Numbered from the stretch's first letter, positions 8,979-18,048 are shown. The stretch: 64,000 nt of DNA from Massilia rhizosphaerae (GCF_016093545.1 NZ_JADKYX010000003.1:310001-374000), one strand, 5' to 3'. Numbers and translations: made by a program. Notes: generated by a model not told the origin, from the letters alone.

Positions 8979-10031
8979 ATGAAGAAAATCGCATGTGCCG
9001 TGGCGCTGATGGGCGCCTTCGTGTCGCTGGACGCGGCCGCCTGGGGCACGGACGGCCACCGCGCCGTGGGCGCCATCGCCGACAAGCTGATCAAGGGCAC
9101 CCACGCCGAGGCCGGGGTGAAGGCATTGCTGCTGCCGGGCGAATCGCTGGAAGCCGTGTCCACGTGGCCGGACTGCGTGAAGGGCAACTGGTGCGGCCCG
9201 CAGACGCCGGAGATGATCGAGTACGTGAACGCGAACCCGAAGCATAGCGAATACCACTACACCGACGTGCCGTTCCAGCTCGACCACTACCACGACGGCG
9301 CCGCCGGCACGGCCGACGACGACATCGTGCAGACCCTGAAGCAGGCGATCGCCGTCCTGCAGGGCAAGGACACGCCGGCGACCAATCCGCACAAGTTCAC
9401 GAAGCGCCAGGCGCTGATCCTCATCACCCACCTGGCCGGCGACATCGTCCAGCCGCTGCACGTGGGCGCCGCCTTCGTCGACAAGAACGGCCACTTCGTC
9501 GTGCCGAAGACGAAGGCCGAGATCGACGAGACCGTCGTCTTCGATTCGCGCGGCGGCAATAACTTCCTGATGGACGACGCGAAGATCGAGCGGATGTCCG
9601 CCAACCTGATCCCGCCGGGCGATCCGAAGCCGGAAAAGCCGGGCGTGCCGAAGGCGCTGACGAAGCCGTTCCACTCGTACTGGGACAGCACGACGGTCGA
9701 CTACGCGTTCCGTCGCATCCGCACCAAGACCCCGAAGCAGTTCGCCCAGGCCGTCATCGACGGCAAGCCGGACGTCGCGCCGGCCACCGGCGACCCCGTG
9801 ACGTGGCCGTACCAGTGGGCGGACGATACGCTGGCCGTCTCGAAGATCGCGTTCGCCGGCGTCACGGCGGGCAGGATCGTGCCGCAGACGAGCAAGAAGG
9901 GCGAGACCTATTACACGTGGACCCTGGAAGTGCCGGACGATTACCCGGTGCCCAGTTCGGCCCTCGCGAAGACCCAGATGATCAAAGGCGGCTACAACCT
10001 GGCCGCCTTGCTGAAGGCGATCTGGCCGTAA
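8979..10031 (+). CDS. Secreted S1/P1-family zinc nuclease
   Basis: 350 residues. The signal peptide (1-21) ends A-A-A and the mature protein starts with Trp22, the N-terminal zinc ligand typical of S1/P1 nucleases; WGTDGHRAVGAIAD carries His27. Other ligands are visible in HYTDVPFQLDHYHD and in the THLAGDIVQPLHVG motif, with a final His-x3-Asp type site around HSYWD. The enzyme degrades single-stranded DNA/RNA and releases 5'-nucleotides, matching the 5'-nucleotidase gene just upstream. The two likely form an operon. A sequence resembling the right half of the shared nucleoside-locus motif lies at 8936-8965. Length fits the family. Confidence 0.92.
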   Translation: MKKIACAVALMGAFVSLDAAAWGTDGHRAVGAIADKLIKGTHAEAGVKALLLPGESLEAVSTWPDCVKGNWCGPQTPEMIEYVNANPKHSEYHYTDVPFQLDHYHDGAAGTADDDIVQTLKQAIAVLQGKDTPATNPHKFTKRQALILITHLAGDIVQPLHVGAAFVDKNGHFVVPKTKAEIDETVVFDSRGGNNFLMDDAKIERMSANLIPPGDPKPEKPGVPKALTKPFHSYWDSTTVDYAFRRIRTKTPKQFAQAVIDGKPDVAPATGDPVTWPYQWADDTLAVSKIAFAGVTAGRIVPQTSKKGETYYTWTLEVPDDYPVPSSALAKTQMIKGGYNLAALLKAIWP

Positions 10032-10051
10032 CCACGGCGCCACACCTTGGC

Positions 10052-10088
10052 AAACCGCCGCGCGCTCATGAGGCCGCGGCGGTTTTTT
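10052..10088 (+). terminator. Rho-independent terminator after the nuclease gene
   Basis: Eleven-base stem (AAACCGCCGCG / CGCGGCGGTTT) around a 12-base loop, running into TTTTTT. It lies 20 bp after the S1/P1 nuclease stop codon and closes the nucleotidase-nuclease operon. Confidence 0.85.
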
Positions 10089-10160
10089 CTTTGGCGCGAG
10101 CGCACCGCTGGGGGCCGGGTGCCGTTAGAATCGGCGGCAATCTTATCCAGGACCATGACC

Positions 10161-11000
10161 ATGCTTCGTTTCGCCGCTTCCTTGACCGCGCTGTGCGCGC
10201 TTGCCTCGACCGCCTCGACCGCGCTTGCCGCCGAACCCGGCACACGCGATCTGCCCTTGTGGGAGGCGGGCGTGGGCGCCGCCATGTTCAGCACGCCCGC
10301 GTACCCGGGGTCGTCCGACCGCAGCAACCGCGGCATCGCGCTGCCGTTCCTCCTGTACCGCGGCAAGGTCTTGCGCGCGGACCAGGGCGGCGTGGGCGCG
10401 CGCCTGCTGAACACGGACAAGGTCGAATTCGACGTCGGCTTCGCCGCCGCGCTGCCCGCGCATTCGAAGGACGTGGCCGTGCGCCGCGGCATGCCGGACC
10501 TCGGCACGCTCGTCGAATTCGGGCCGCGCGTGAAGGTCAAGTTCGCCGACCTCGGCGACGCCGGGCGCGTGCGCTTCGAGCTGCCGGCGCGCGCCGTCAT
10601 CGAAGGGCGGGGCGGGCTGCGGCGCCAGGGCTGGACGACCGAGCCGCGCTTCGTGTGGGAACGGCGCGGCGACGCGGGCCGCTGGACGCTGGAAGGGCAG
10701 TTGGGGGCCCTGTTCGGCGACCGGCGCATCCACCAGTATTTTTACGAGGTCGCGCCGCAGTACGCGACGGCGGACCGGCCGGCGTACCACGCGGGCGGCG
10801 GCCTGATGCTCGTGCGGACGGGATTGTTCGGTACCTACCGCATCGACCCGGACCTGCGCGTGTTCGGGTTCGTCCGCCTGGACAGCTATGCGGGGAATGC
10901 GAACCGGGACAGTCCGCTGTTCCGGCAGAATACCGGGGTGTCGGCGGGGGTGGGTTTCGCGTGGACGTTGGCGCGCTCGTCCCGCAGCGCGAACGAATGA
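10161..11000 (+). CDS. MipA/OmpV-family outer membrane protein
   Basis: 279 residues from the preferred ATG. Signal peptide MLRFAASLTALCALAS...ALA, then a beta-barrel sequence with the MipA/OmpV hallmark near the mature N-terminus (WEAGVGAAMFSTPAYPGSSDRSNRGIALPFLLYRG) and a C-terminal barrel strand region. The ATG at 10161 is chosen because AGGA (10149-10152) sits 8 bases upstream; an in-frame ATG at 10155 is also possible. Family members are outer-membrane scaffold or porin-like proteins, often under two-component control; none adjoins here. It stands alone, bounded by a terminator upstream and a repeat element downstream, converging with the nucleoside importer operon. Confidence 0.82.
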   Translation: MLRFAASLTALCALASTASTALAAEPGTRDLPLWEAGVGAAMFSTPAYPGSSDRSNRGIALPFLLYRGKVLRADQGGVGARLLNTDKVEFDVGFAAALPAHSKDVAVRRGMPDLGTLVEFGPRVKVKFADLGDAGRVRFELPARAVIEGRGGLRRQGWTTEPRFVWERRGDAGRWTLEGQLGALFGDRRIHQYFYEVAPQYATADRPAYHAGGGLMLVRTGLFGTYRIDPDLRVFGFVRLDSYAGNANRDSPLFRQNTGVSAGVGFAWTLARSSRSANE

Positions 11001-11004
11001 AGCC

Positions 11005-11050
11005 GTAGGGTGGGGTGATTGATGCCGGGGGCATCAATCACGTGCCCACC
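11005..11050 (+). repeat. GTAG-headed palindromic repeat, REP copy 1
   Basis: Begins GTAGGGTGGG and ends CCCACC. Inside is a perfect 11-base hairpin (TGATTGATGCC / GGCATCAATCA, GGG loop). A 50-bp exact inverted copy lies at 28561-28610. It fills the space between the convergent MipA-like gene and the nucleoside permease, 2 bp from the permease stop, and may act as a bidirectional 3' hairpin. Confidence 0.85.
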
Positions 11051-11051
11051 A

Positions 11052-12017
11052 TCAACGCGACTTGACGAACGGCTTGCCGATGGCCTTCGGCGCGACGGAC
11101 TTGGCCATCAACCCGGCCAGCACGACCACGGTGACGATGTACGGAATCGCCTGGATCAGCGACCCCGGCAAGCGCCCCACGACCGGCAGGTCGACGCCTT
11201 CGAGCTGGATCTGGATCGCGCCGAACAGGCCGAACATCAGGCACCCGAGCACCGTGTGCAGCGGCCGCCAGTTGCCGAACACGAGGGCCGTCAGCGCCAG
11301 GTAGCCGGCGCCGGCCGACATGTCGCGCAGGAAGAAGCCGCTCTGGACCAGCGTCAGGTACGCGCCCGAGAACGAGCACAGGACGCCGGCCACGAACATG
11401 GCGAGATAGCGCGTGCGCTCGACCGACACGCCGGCCGCGTCGGCCGCATGCGGGTTCTCGCCGCACGCGCGCAGGCGCAGGCCGAAGCGGCTGTGGTACA
11501 CGACCCAGTGCACGACGGGCAGCAGCAGGAAGGCGAGGTAGACCAGCACCGACTGGCCGCCGATCAGGTGGCCGTACAGCCAGCCGATGACGGGGACGTG
11601 CTCCAGCGCGGCGGTGCCGGGCAGGGTGATGTCGAGCAGGCGCGCATTGCGCAGGTCCGGCGTGCGGCCGCCCTGCTGGAAGAAGAACTGCGCGAGCACG
11701 AACGTCAGGCCGCTCATCGCGATGTTGATGGCGATGCCGCACACGAGCTGGTTGCCCTTCTGCGTGATCGACACGAACGCCTGGACCATGGCGAGGGCGA
11801 CGGACACGCCCATGCCGGCGAGGATGCCGTACCACGGGTTCTGCGTGGCGTAGGCGACGGCGGCGGAGGCGAACGCCGACGCGAGGATCTTGCCTTCGAG
11901 GCCGATGTCGACGACGCCCGAACGCTCGGCGAACAGGCCGGCCAGCGCGGCGAACATCAGCACGGGCGCGTTGCGCACCGTGGAGACGATGATGCTGGCG
12001 ATGTGGAAGTCTTCCAT
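11052..12017 (-). CDS. Nucleoside ABC transporter permease (second)
   Basis: 321-residue inner-membrane permease of the branched-chain/ribose-type (BPD_transp_2) class. About eight to ten hydrophobic helices are visible, with the conserved ERSGVVDIGLEGK near residues 27-39 and a GENPHAADAAGV motif near 190. With the other permease it would form the channel of the BMP-family importer. Its ATG directly follows the TGA of the upstream permease (no spacer), so translation is coupled. It is last in the minus-strand operon; its stop codon touches REP copy 1. The nucleoside substrate is inferred from family and context. Confidence 0.88.
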   Translation of the reverse strand: MEDFHIASIIVSTVRNAPVLMFAALAGLFAERSGVVDIGLEGKILASAFASAAVAYATQNPWYGILAGMGVSVALAMVQAFVSITQKGNQLVCGIAINIAMSGLTFVLAQFFFQQGGRTPDLRNARLLDITLPGTAALEHVPVIGWLYGHLIGGQSVLVYLAFLLLPVVHWVVYHSRFGLRLRACGENPHAADAAGVSVERTRYLAMFVAGVLCSFSGAYLTLVQSGFFLRDMSAGAGYLALTALVFGNWRPLHTVLGCLMFGLFGAIQIQLEGVDLPVVGRLPGSLIQAIPYIVTVVVLAGLMAKSVAPKAIGKPFVKSR

Positions 12018-13112
12018 TCAAGCCTCCTTGCTGGAGCGGGTGAGGTTGATCAGTTTCAGGAGCGCCGGGGCGTAGAAGTTTTCCATCGCGCCGCAGAACA
12101 GGATGATCAGGCCCTGGATGAAGATGAACGTCTCCTGCGGGATGTTCGGCTTTTCCAGCGACAGGTCGAAGCCGCCCTGGATCAGCGCGCCGAACAGCAC
12201 GGACGACAGGAAGATGCCGACCGGATGCTGGCGGCCCATCAGCGCGATGGCGATGCCCACGAAGCCCGCGCCGGCGGGGAAGTTCAGCGACAGGTAGTGC
12301 GTGGAGCCCATCACGGAGTTGACGGCGCCGAAGCCGGCCAGCGCGCCCGACACGAGCATCGTGACGATGATCGTGCGGCTGATCTTCACGCCCGCGTAGT
12401 GCGCGGCGTGCGCGTTCAGGCCCGTGGCCCGGAGCTCGTAGCCCCAGCTCGAACGCCACACCGCCACGCCGTAGACGACCAGCGCCACGATGGCGAGGAC
12501 GAAGCTGACGTTCAGCGGCGTGTCGCCCAGCACCGGCATGATCTTGTTCAGCAGGGGCAGGGCGGCGCTGTCGGCGAACACGCGCGAGGCCGGGTTCTGC
12601 TGGCCCTCGGGGATCAGGTATTTGACGATCACGAAGTTCATCAGGCTCGCCGCGATGAAGTTGAACATGATCGTCGTGACGACGACGTGGCTGCCCCGCT
12701 TGGCCTGCAGGTAGCCGGGGATGAAGGCCCATAATGCGCCGAAGACGGCGGCGCCGATCATCGCGAGCGGAACGAGGAGCCAGCCGGGCAGGTGGGCGTC
12801 GAGCGCCAGCACGACCCACGTCAGGCCCAGGCCGCCCACGTACATCTGGCCTTCGGCGCCGATGTTGAACAGGCCCGCCTGCATCGCGATCGACACGGCG
12901 AGGCCCGCGAAGATGAAGGTGGTCGCGTAGAACAGCGTGTACGCGAGGCCTTCCGGATCGAGGATGGCGCTGTCGACCAGGATGTGCAGCGACTCCGACG
13001 GGCTTTCGCCCAGCAGGTGGATCACGAGCGCCGCGACGAGCAGCGCCGACATCAGGTTCAGGATGGGCAGGACGAAGCCGGTGGCCCAGCGTGGCAGTTC
13101 GGTTTTTTTCAT
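12018..13112 (-). CDS. Nucleoside ABC transporter permease (first)
   Basis: 364-residue inner-membrane permease. Start MKKTELPRW at 13112 is chosen because the preceding frame is highly charged and out of family. Motifs typical of this group: LFNIGAEGQMYVGG (about 100-115) and ATGLNAHAAHYAGVKISR (about 230-250), the coupling-helix region that contacts the ATPase. It lies 14 bp after the ATPase gene and abuts the second permease gene. Together the proteins resemble the B. subtilis NupOPQ-type guanosine importer; the actual substrate is inferred. Confidence 0.88.
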   Translation of the reverse strand: MKKTELPRWATGFVLPILNLMSALLVAALVIHLLGESPSESLHILVDSAILDPEGLAYTLFYATTFIFAGLAVSIAMQAGLFNIGAEGQMYVGGLGLTWVVLALDAHLPGWLLVPLAMIGAAVFGALWAFIPGYLQAKRGSHVVVTTIMFNFIAASLMNFVIVKYLIPEGQQNPASRVFADSAALPLLNKIMPVLGDTPLNVSFVLAIVALVVYGVAVWRSSWGYELRATGLNAHAAHYAGVKISRTIIVTMLVSGALAGFGAVNSVMGSTHYLSLNFPAGAGFVGIAIALMGRQHPVGIFLSSVLFGALIQGGFDLSLEKPNIPQETFIFIQGLIILFCGAMENFYAPALLKLINLTRSSKEA

Positions 13113-13126
13113 GCTCGGCTCCGGCC

Positions 13127-14656
13127 TCAGGACTTGTGCATCCCGCCCATCAACAGGCCGATGCGGGTGGTGTCGAATTCGTCGATGGGAAGGATGCCGG
13201 CGATGCGGCCGCCGCACATCACGATGATGCGGTCCGCGAGCGCGCGCACCTCTTCCAGCTCCACCGACGACAGCAGGATCGCCACGCCTTCGTCGCGCAG
13301 GCGCAGGAGCTGCGTGTGGATGCTTTCGATGGTGCCGATGTCGACGCCGCGCGTCGGCTGGCCGACCAGCATCAGCTTCGGCTTCGCGGCCACTTCGCGC
13401 GCGATCACGACCTTCTGCTGGTTGCCGCCCGACAGGAGACCGATGCGCAGGTCGGGATTGTTCGGACGGACGTCGAACGCCGTCATCAGGTGCGCGCAGC
13501 GTGCGGCGATCTTCTTGGTGTCGAACAGGCCCCAGCGGTTCTTGACCTTGTCCTGGTAGCCGAACACGGTGTTCTGCATGACGGAGAAATCCTTGATCAC
13601 GCCGTCGCGCAGGCGGTCTTCCGGCACGTGGCCGATGCCCAAAGCGCGGAACGCCGCAGGCAGGCCGTCCGCGTTGGTGCGGCCCGCGTACGGCAGATCC
13701 TTGCCGAGGAATTCGACGGTTCCATGCGTCGGCAGGCGCATGCCGGACAGGATCTCCAGCAGCTCGCTCTGGCCGTTGCCCGACACGCCCGCGATGGCGA
13801 CGACTTCGCCCGCGCGCAACGTAAAATCGATGTCGGACAGCAGGGCCACGCCGTTCGCGTCCTTCAGTCCCAGGCTTGAGACCTTCAGCACTTCCGCGCC
13901 CGGATTGAGCGGCGCGCGCGGCAGCTCGCTCTGGATCGGGCGGCCGACCATCATGTTGGCCAGTGCCTCGCGCGACGTCTTCGCCGTCTTCACCGCACCG
14001 ACGACGCGGCCCGCGCGCATCACCGTTACCTCGTCCGTGATCTCCATGATCTCCTGCAGCTTGTGGGTGATCAGGATGATGGTCTTGCCCTGTTCCTTGA
14101 ACAGCCGCAGGATCTCGAACAGCGACGCCGTCTCCTGCGCGGTCAGCACGGCCGTGGGCTCGTCGAGGATCAGGATGTCGGCGCTGCGGTAAATCTGTTT
14201 GAGGATCTCCACGCGCTGCTGTGCGCCGACGGACAGGTCGTGCACCGTCGCCAGCGGGTCGACGTCGAGCCGGTAGCGGTCGCAGATCTCGCGCAGCTTC
14301 GCCTCGACGGCGCCGCGTTTGGCGGCCAGCTTGAAGCCGCCCTCGTTGCCCAGCATGACGTTGTCGAGGACCGTCATGTTCTCGACGAGCATGAAGTGCT
14401 GGTGCACCATGCCGATGCCGAGGGCGATGGCTTCATGACTGGTGCGGATGTCGCGGGGCTGGCCGTCGACCAGGACCTGGCCGCTGTCGGCATTGTAGTA
14501 GCCGTACAGGATGCTCATCAGTGTCGACTTGCCGGCGCCGTTTTCGCCGATCACGCCGTGGATCGAGCCCTTGGCGATCGCGAAGCTGACGTCGGTATTC
14601 GCCCGCACCGCCCCGAAGGCCTTGCTAATGTTGCGAAATTCTACGGCTGACTGCAT
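13127..14656 (-). CDS. Nucleoside ABC transporter, double ATP-binding protein
   Basis: 509 residues with two ABC domains in one chain. Domain 1 has a full Walker A (GENGAGKST, 37-45), signature LSVGAQQRVEI and Walker B ILILDEPTAVL. Domain 2 has the degenerate Walker A GVSGNGQSE and the signature LLSGGNQQKVVIARE, as usual for the sugar/nucleoside subclass (RbsA/NupO-like) where one site is weak. It powers the two permeases encoded directly downstream. The substrate-binding protein gene lies upstream, separated by a strong hairpin that may lower expression of this gene relative to it. Confidence 0.9.
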   Translation of the reverse strand: MQSAVEFRNISKAFGAVRANTDVSFAIAKGSIHGVIGENGAGKSTLMSILYGYYNADSGQVLVDGQPRDIRTSHEAIALGIGMVHQHFMLVENMTVLDNVMLGNEGGFKLAAKRGAVEAKLREICDRYRLDVDPLATVHDLSVGAQQRVEILKQIYRSADILILDEPTAVLTAQETASLFEILRLFKEQGKTIILITHKLQEIMEITDEVTVMRAGRVVGAVKTAKTSREALANMMVGRPIQSELPRAPLNPGAEVLKVSSLGLKDANGVALLSDIDFTLRAGEVVAIAGVSGNGQSELLEILSGMRLPTHGTVEFLGKDLPYAGRTNADGLPAAFRALGIGHVPEDRLRDGVIKDFSVMQNTVFGYQDKVKNRWGLFDTKKIAARCAHLMTAFDVRPNNPDLRIGLLSGGNQQKVVIAREVAAKPKLMLVGQPTRGVDIGTIESIHTQLLRLRDEGVAILLSSVELEEVRALADRIIVMCGGRIAGILPIDEFDTTRIGLLMGGMHKS

Positions 14657-14704
14657 GGCGGTCCGTTTTCGGTAGACAGAGTAAAAGGGAAGGCATTCAC
14701 TTAA

Positions 14705-14744
14705 AAGCGCGCCGCGCCGGCGTGGACACCGGCGCGGCGCGCTT
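14705..14744 (-). terminator. Strong hairpin between binding-protein and ATPase genes
   Basis: Perfect 16-base stem, nearly all G/C, around an 8-base loop; on the minus strand it runs into TTTTAA. It sits in the 129-bp gap between the substrate-binding protein gene and the ATPase gene of the same operon. Such hairpins commonly cause partial termination or 3' protection, giving excess binding protein. That role is inferred from position. Confidence 0.75.
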
Positions 14745-14785
14745 GACGCTTTACGGCATGCGGTACGTTGCTGCGGTTGCTGCGG

Positions 14786-15787
14786 TTACTGCGGGCAGGA
14801 ACCGGCCGCGCGGTAGTCGACCACCTTGATCTTGCCGGCGATGATGTCGGCCCGCGCCGCCGTCACGCGCTTTTCGATCTCGGGGGTGACGACCATGCGG
14901 TTGTCCTTGTCGAGCACCCAGTCCACGCCGCCTTCCTTCAGGCCCTCGTACGTGATGCCCGACGTGAACTGGCCGTTCTTCGCTTTCATGAGGGCTTCGT
15001 AGGTGGCGTTGTCGACGCGCTTGACCATCGACGTCAGCATGGTGCCCGGGTACAGGTAGTTCTGGTTCGAGTCGACGCCGATCGCCAGCTTGCCCTTTTC
15101 CTTCGCCATCTGCAGCGCGCCCATGCCGGAACCGCCGGCCACGGCGAACACGACGTCGGAGCCGCGGTCGAATTGCGCGCGGGCGAGTTCGCCGCCCTTG
15201 GCCGGGTCGTTCCAGGCCGCGCTCGTCGTGCCGACCATGTTCTCCAACACCTGGATCTTCGGCACGACCGACTTCGCGCCCTGCACGTAGCCGCAGGCGA
15301 ACGCGCGGATCAGGGGAATGTCCATGCCGCCCACGAAGCTGATCGTCTTGGTCCTGGACGCCATCGCGGCGGCGACGCCCACGAGGTAGGAGCCTTCCTG
15401 TTCCTTGAACAGCACGGAATTGACGTTCTTGCCCTGGGCATTGCCGTCGACGATGACGAAGTGGACGTTCGGGTATTCGGCCGCGATCTTTTGCACGGGC
15501 TGCGTCTGCGAAAAGCCGATCGACACGATCAATTTCAGCTTCTTGCGGGCGAGGGCACGCAGGACTTGTTCGGCCTGGGTATCGTAGTTGGCCTGCGCTT
15601 CAAACACCTTGAGGCCGGTTTCCTTCATGAACCGCATCACGCCTTCGGAGGCGGACTGGTTGAAGGACTTGTCGAACTTGCCGCCGGCATCGTAGACGAT
15701 CGCGAGCTTCGCGCCGGCCATGTCGGCACGGGCAGCGGCGCTGATGCACAACGCCGCGATCGTCAGACAAATATGCTTGAATTTCAT
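14786..15787 (-). CDS. BMP-family nucleoside-binding protein of the ABC transporter
   Basis: 333 residues. Signal peptide MKFKHICLTIAALCISAAARA (no lipobox, so a free periplasmic protein), then a PnrA/BMP-type fold: KLAIVYDAGGKFDKSFNQSASEG at the mature start, SIGFSQTQPVQKIAAEYPNVHFVIVDG, and FVGGMDIPLIRAFACGYVQGAK. BMP-family proteins bind purine and pyrimidine nucleosides in an aromatic pocket. It is the first gene of the importer operon. The start at 15787 is set by the signal peptide; the frame continues upstream without meaning. The upstream gap holds motif copy A. Confidence 0.9.
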   Translation of the reverse strand: MKFKHICLTIAALCISAAARADMAGAKLAIVYDAGGKFDKSFNQSASEGVMRFMKETGLKVFEAQANYDTQAEQVLRALARKKLKLIVSIGFSQTQPVQKIAAEYPNVHFVIVDGNAQGKNVNSVLFKEQEGSYLVGVAAAMASRTKTISFVGGMDIPLIRAFACGYVQGAKSVVPKIQVLENMVGTTSAAWNDPAKGGELARAQFDRGSDVVFAVAGGSGMGALQMAKEKGKLAIGVDSNQNYLYPGTMLTSMVKRVDNATYEALMKAKNGQFTSGITYEGLKEGGVDWVLDKDNRMVVTPEIEKRVTAARADIIAGKIKVVDYRAAGSCPQ

Positions 15788-15901
15788 CGATTGGCTCCTG
15801 AATCCCGTATTGTACCGGCGCAACGGCTGTGCTGGGAGTAGGGGATTTTCGGAACTATGCATCACCCCGTTTATTCATGGCAAATACGATTTTACTTCGT
15901 G

Positions 15902-15943
15902 ATTTATTTTGTTGAAATATAAATCCCGCAAGAAAACCAGAAT
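15902..15943. promoter_or_regulatory. Shared nucleoside-locus motif, copy A
   Basis: ATTTAT (15902-15907), 11 bases, ATAAAT (15919-15924), followed by CCCGCAAGAAAA...ATGTGTC. It lies about 115 bp upstream of the nucleoside-binding protein gene and just beyond the stop codon of the hydrolase. Arms are exact inverted repeats of each other. Same arrangement as copies B and C. Confidence 0.45.
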
Positions 15944-15946
15944 GTG

Positions 15947-16909
15947 TCACTTGATGAGCGGCAGGACGGGGGCAACGGGGAGGGCGGCGACGGCGGGCGT
16001 CGCGGCGGCCGCGACGACGATGTCCGGGGCCGGCACCGGGATGGGCGCGGCGGAAGCGAGGCTGGGCGCCTCGATCGGCCCCGCGAACTGCGACGTGAGG
16101 AAGCGGGCGATGCGCGCCTGGGTGTCTTCCAGGTACGGAATGGTCAGGTGGTCCGAGTCGGGCACCGTCTCGTCCCCTATCAGTTGGGCCAGCTTGGCGA
16201 CGAGCTGGTCGGTGTGCGAATGGGGCACGATGTCGTCGCTGGCCGCGCGCAGCACGAACGTCGGCGCCTTGAGCGTGGGCGCGTACTTGATCGATTCGAA
16301 GCGGTGGCGCAGCATGTATTCGATCGGCATCACGCGGAACTTGCGCTTGGCGAGGGCCAGGATCGAGTCGTAGGGCGTGATCAGCACGACGGAATGCACG
16401 GGACGTTCCTTCGCCACCTGCACGGCCACGCCGGAACCGAGGCTGCGGCCGACGACGGCGATGCGGCGCGGATCGACGTGGTGGCGCGCGGTCATCCAGT
16501 CGAACAGCATGCAGGCGTCGTCGACCATGTGCGCCTCGGCCGGGTCGCCATGCGAGTCGCCGTAGCCGCGGTAATTCACGGCCAGCACGGCCATGCCAGG
16601 AAAGAGCTTGCCGGCATCGCGCACGACCCAGGACACTTCCTCGGACCGTCCGCCGAAATAAATGACGGCGGGGCGCGAGCCCGGCATCCGCGGCGTCATC
16701 AGCCAGCCGGACAGCCGCGTGCCGTCCTTGGCGCGCAGCACGACGGGGCGCGTGCGGTGTCCGTTGCTGCGCGGATGCGCGACTTCCCGCTCGACGGTGG
16801 GATTGAACACGAGACGGCGCTGGTTCGCCGCGACCGCGGCCGTGAGGCCCAGCCACAACATGCTGGCAACGCCAGCCATACCTGCCGCCAATTTTTTCGG
16901 AGTGCTCAT
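15947..16909 (-). CDS. Alpha/beta hydrolase (membrane-anchored or exported)
   Basis: 320 residues. An N-terminal hydrophobic segment (10-28) acts as anchor or uncleaved signal. The hydrolase fold shows the nucleophile elbow GRSLGS (Ser156), an acid at Asp225/226 in AASDDIVP, and the catalytic His254 in DSDHLTI. NYRGYGDSHGDP (112-123) is the usual oxyanion-side motif of ABHD13/17-like hydrolases. The C-terminal 40 residues are Ala/Pro-rich and low in complexity. Substrate unknown: esterase, thioesterase or peptidase are all possible. It precedes the nucleoside importer on the same strand, but the 159-bp gap with motif A suggests separate control. Confidence 0.8.
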   Translation of the reverse strand: MSTPKKLAAGMAGVASMLWLGLTAAVAANQRRLVFNPTVEREVAHPRSNGHRTRPVVLRAKDGTRLSGWLMTPRMPGSRPAVIYFGGRSEEVSWVVRDAGKLFPGMAVLAVNYRGYGDSHGDPAEAHMVDDACMLFDWMTARHHVDPRRIAVVGRSLGSGVAVQVAKERPVHSVVLITPYDSILALAKRKFRVMPIEYMLRHRFESIKYAPTLKAPTFVLRAASDDIVPHSHTDQLVAKLAQLIGDETVPDSDHLTIPYLEDTQARIARFLTSQFAGPIEAPSLASAAPIPVPAPDIVVAAAATPAVAALPVAPVLPLIK

Positions 16910-17041
16910 GTATACAGTCTACCTCTGCCTTCCGGTTTAATCTGTGCGCTGCCCATCAAATACGGCTTCATTATGGAACGGATGCCACAACAGTAGTTTC
17001 GCTGCAACAACCTGTTACAGCGCCGGCGTTGTCGCGGCGTG

Positions 17042-17059
17042 ACAGCCTTGCTAGGCTGT
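17042..17059. promoter_or_regulatory. Inverted repeat in a divergent intergenic region
   Basis: ACAGCCT-TGCT-AGGCTGT, perfect 7-base arms, in the 176-bp space between the divergent hydrolase and hypothetical genes and 26 bp before the preferred GTG start of the latter. It may be an operator or a leader hairpin; nothing more can be said. Confidence 0.35.
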
Positions 17060-17085
17060 TCACGAATGGAGAGCGCGGAGGCGAG

Positions 17086-17961
17086 GTGAAGTGGAAGTGG
17101 AAAACAGTCGTGGCGGCGTGTGCGGCGTTGGGCTTGCTCGTGGTGCTGGTACTGCCGGCGTGGCGGCCCGTCGCGCCGCCGCCCGTGCCGGCCGCCGTGA
17201 AGGCGCCGGCGCCATCGGCCGCCGGCACCACGGGTGACGCGGGACCGGCGTGGCTGTCCGGCCCGGGCGAGCCGGCGCCGCTGCCCGCGGCGGCACCGCC
17301 CGAACCGCTGGCGCGCCGCATCGAGCGCCTGGCCGCGAGCGGCGACCCGCACGACGCATTCCAGGCCTGGTGGCTGTTGCACACGTGCGTCGTGTTCGAG
17401 CGCACGGGGCGGTTGCCGCAGAGCGAAGGGACGGACCGCGAGGTGCTCGCCGATCCCGCGCATGCCTGCGCGACCCTGAACGAAAGGATGAAGATGGCGC
17501 GCATCGACCACCTCGAGCGCGCCGCGCGCGCGGGGGTGGACGGCGCGCTGGCGGAGCTGGTCGAGGAAGGCCCGTTCGGCGACCCGACCGCCCTCACGAC
17601 GCGTCCGGACGATCCGCTCGTCAAGGAGTGGAAGGCGCGCGTCAACGGGATGCTGAACGACCAGGCGGAGCAGGGCGTCTGGTCCAGCCTGTACGAGCTG
17701 TTCACGGGCTTCTGGTTCGGCCACCCGGCCATCGCGGCCGACCGCCAGAGCGCACTGGCCTACGGCATGGCGCTGCGCGACATCATGGTCAAGCTGGACG
17801 GCGTGCCGGAGCAGCAGGCGATCCCGTTCAACGGCCCTTTCCTGGACGAGATCGGCGCCGGCCTGACGTCCGCCGAGAAGGCCCGCGCCCAGGCGCGTGC
17901 CGATGCGATCGTCGCCCGCGCCGCCGACCTGCGCGGGCGGGAGCGTGCCGCGCCGCACTGA
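17086..17961 (+). CDS. Hypothetical single-pass membrane protein
   Basis: Not recognised. 291 residues from the preferred GTG, which has GGAG (17077-17080) five bases upstream; a TTG at 17029 would add 19 residues without a ribosome site. Layout: short basic N-terminus (VKWKWK), one hydrophobic helix (residues 7-25), a Pro/Ala-rich linker (to about 75), then a soluble mostly helical domain with ARRIERLAASGDPHDAFQAWWLLHTC near its start and a Cys pair far apart (CVVF, ACAT). This is the picture of a periplasmic domain on a tether. The repeated helix pattern loosely resembles Sel1/TPR-like proteins, but no clear repeats are seen. It stands upstream of the GH54 gene with 126 bp between. Confidence 0.65.
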   Translation: MKWKWKTVVAACAALGLLVVLVLPAWRPVAPPPVPAAVKAPAPSAAGTTGDAGPAWLSGPGEPAPLPAAAPPEPLARRIERLAASGDPHDAFQAWWLLHTCVVFERTGRLPQSEGTDREVLADPAHACATLNERMKMARIDHLERAARAGVDGALAELVEEGPFGDPTALTTRPDDPLVKEWKARVNGMLNDQAEQGVWSSLYELFTGFWFGHPAIAADRQSALAYGMALRDIMVKLDGVPEQQAIPFNGPFLDEIGAGLTSAEKARAQARADAIVARAADLRGRERAAPH

Positions 17962-18048
17962 GCCATTGCAAATCCGATATCGGTCACGACAAAAAAACGA
18001 TTGGTCAAAGCCAGCCCATTCGCTCTAGGATGGACGGTTTCACAATTG

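Noticed and set aside
7236..10043. 935-codon minus-strand frame opposite the nucleotidase and nuclease genes
   Set aside because: It crosses two real genes plus their intergenic space and has no recognisable domain.
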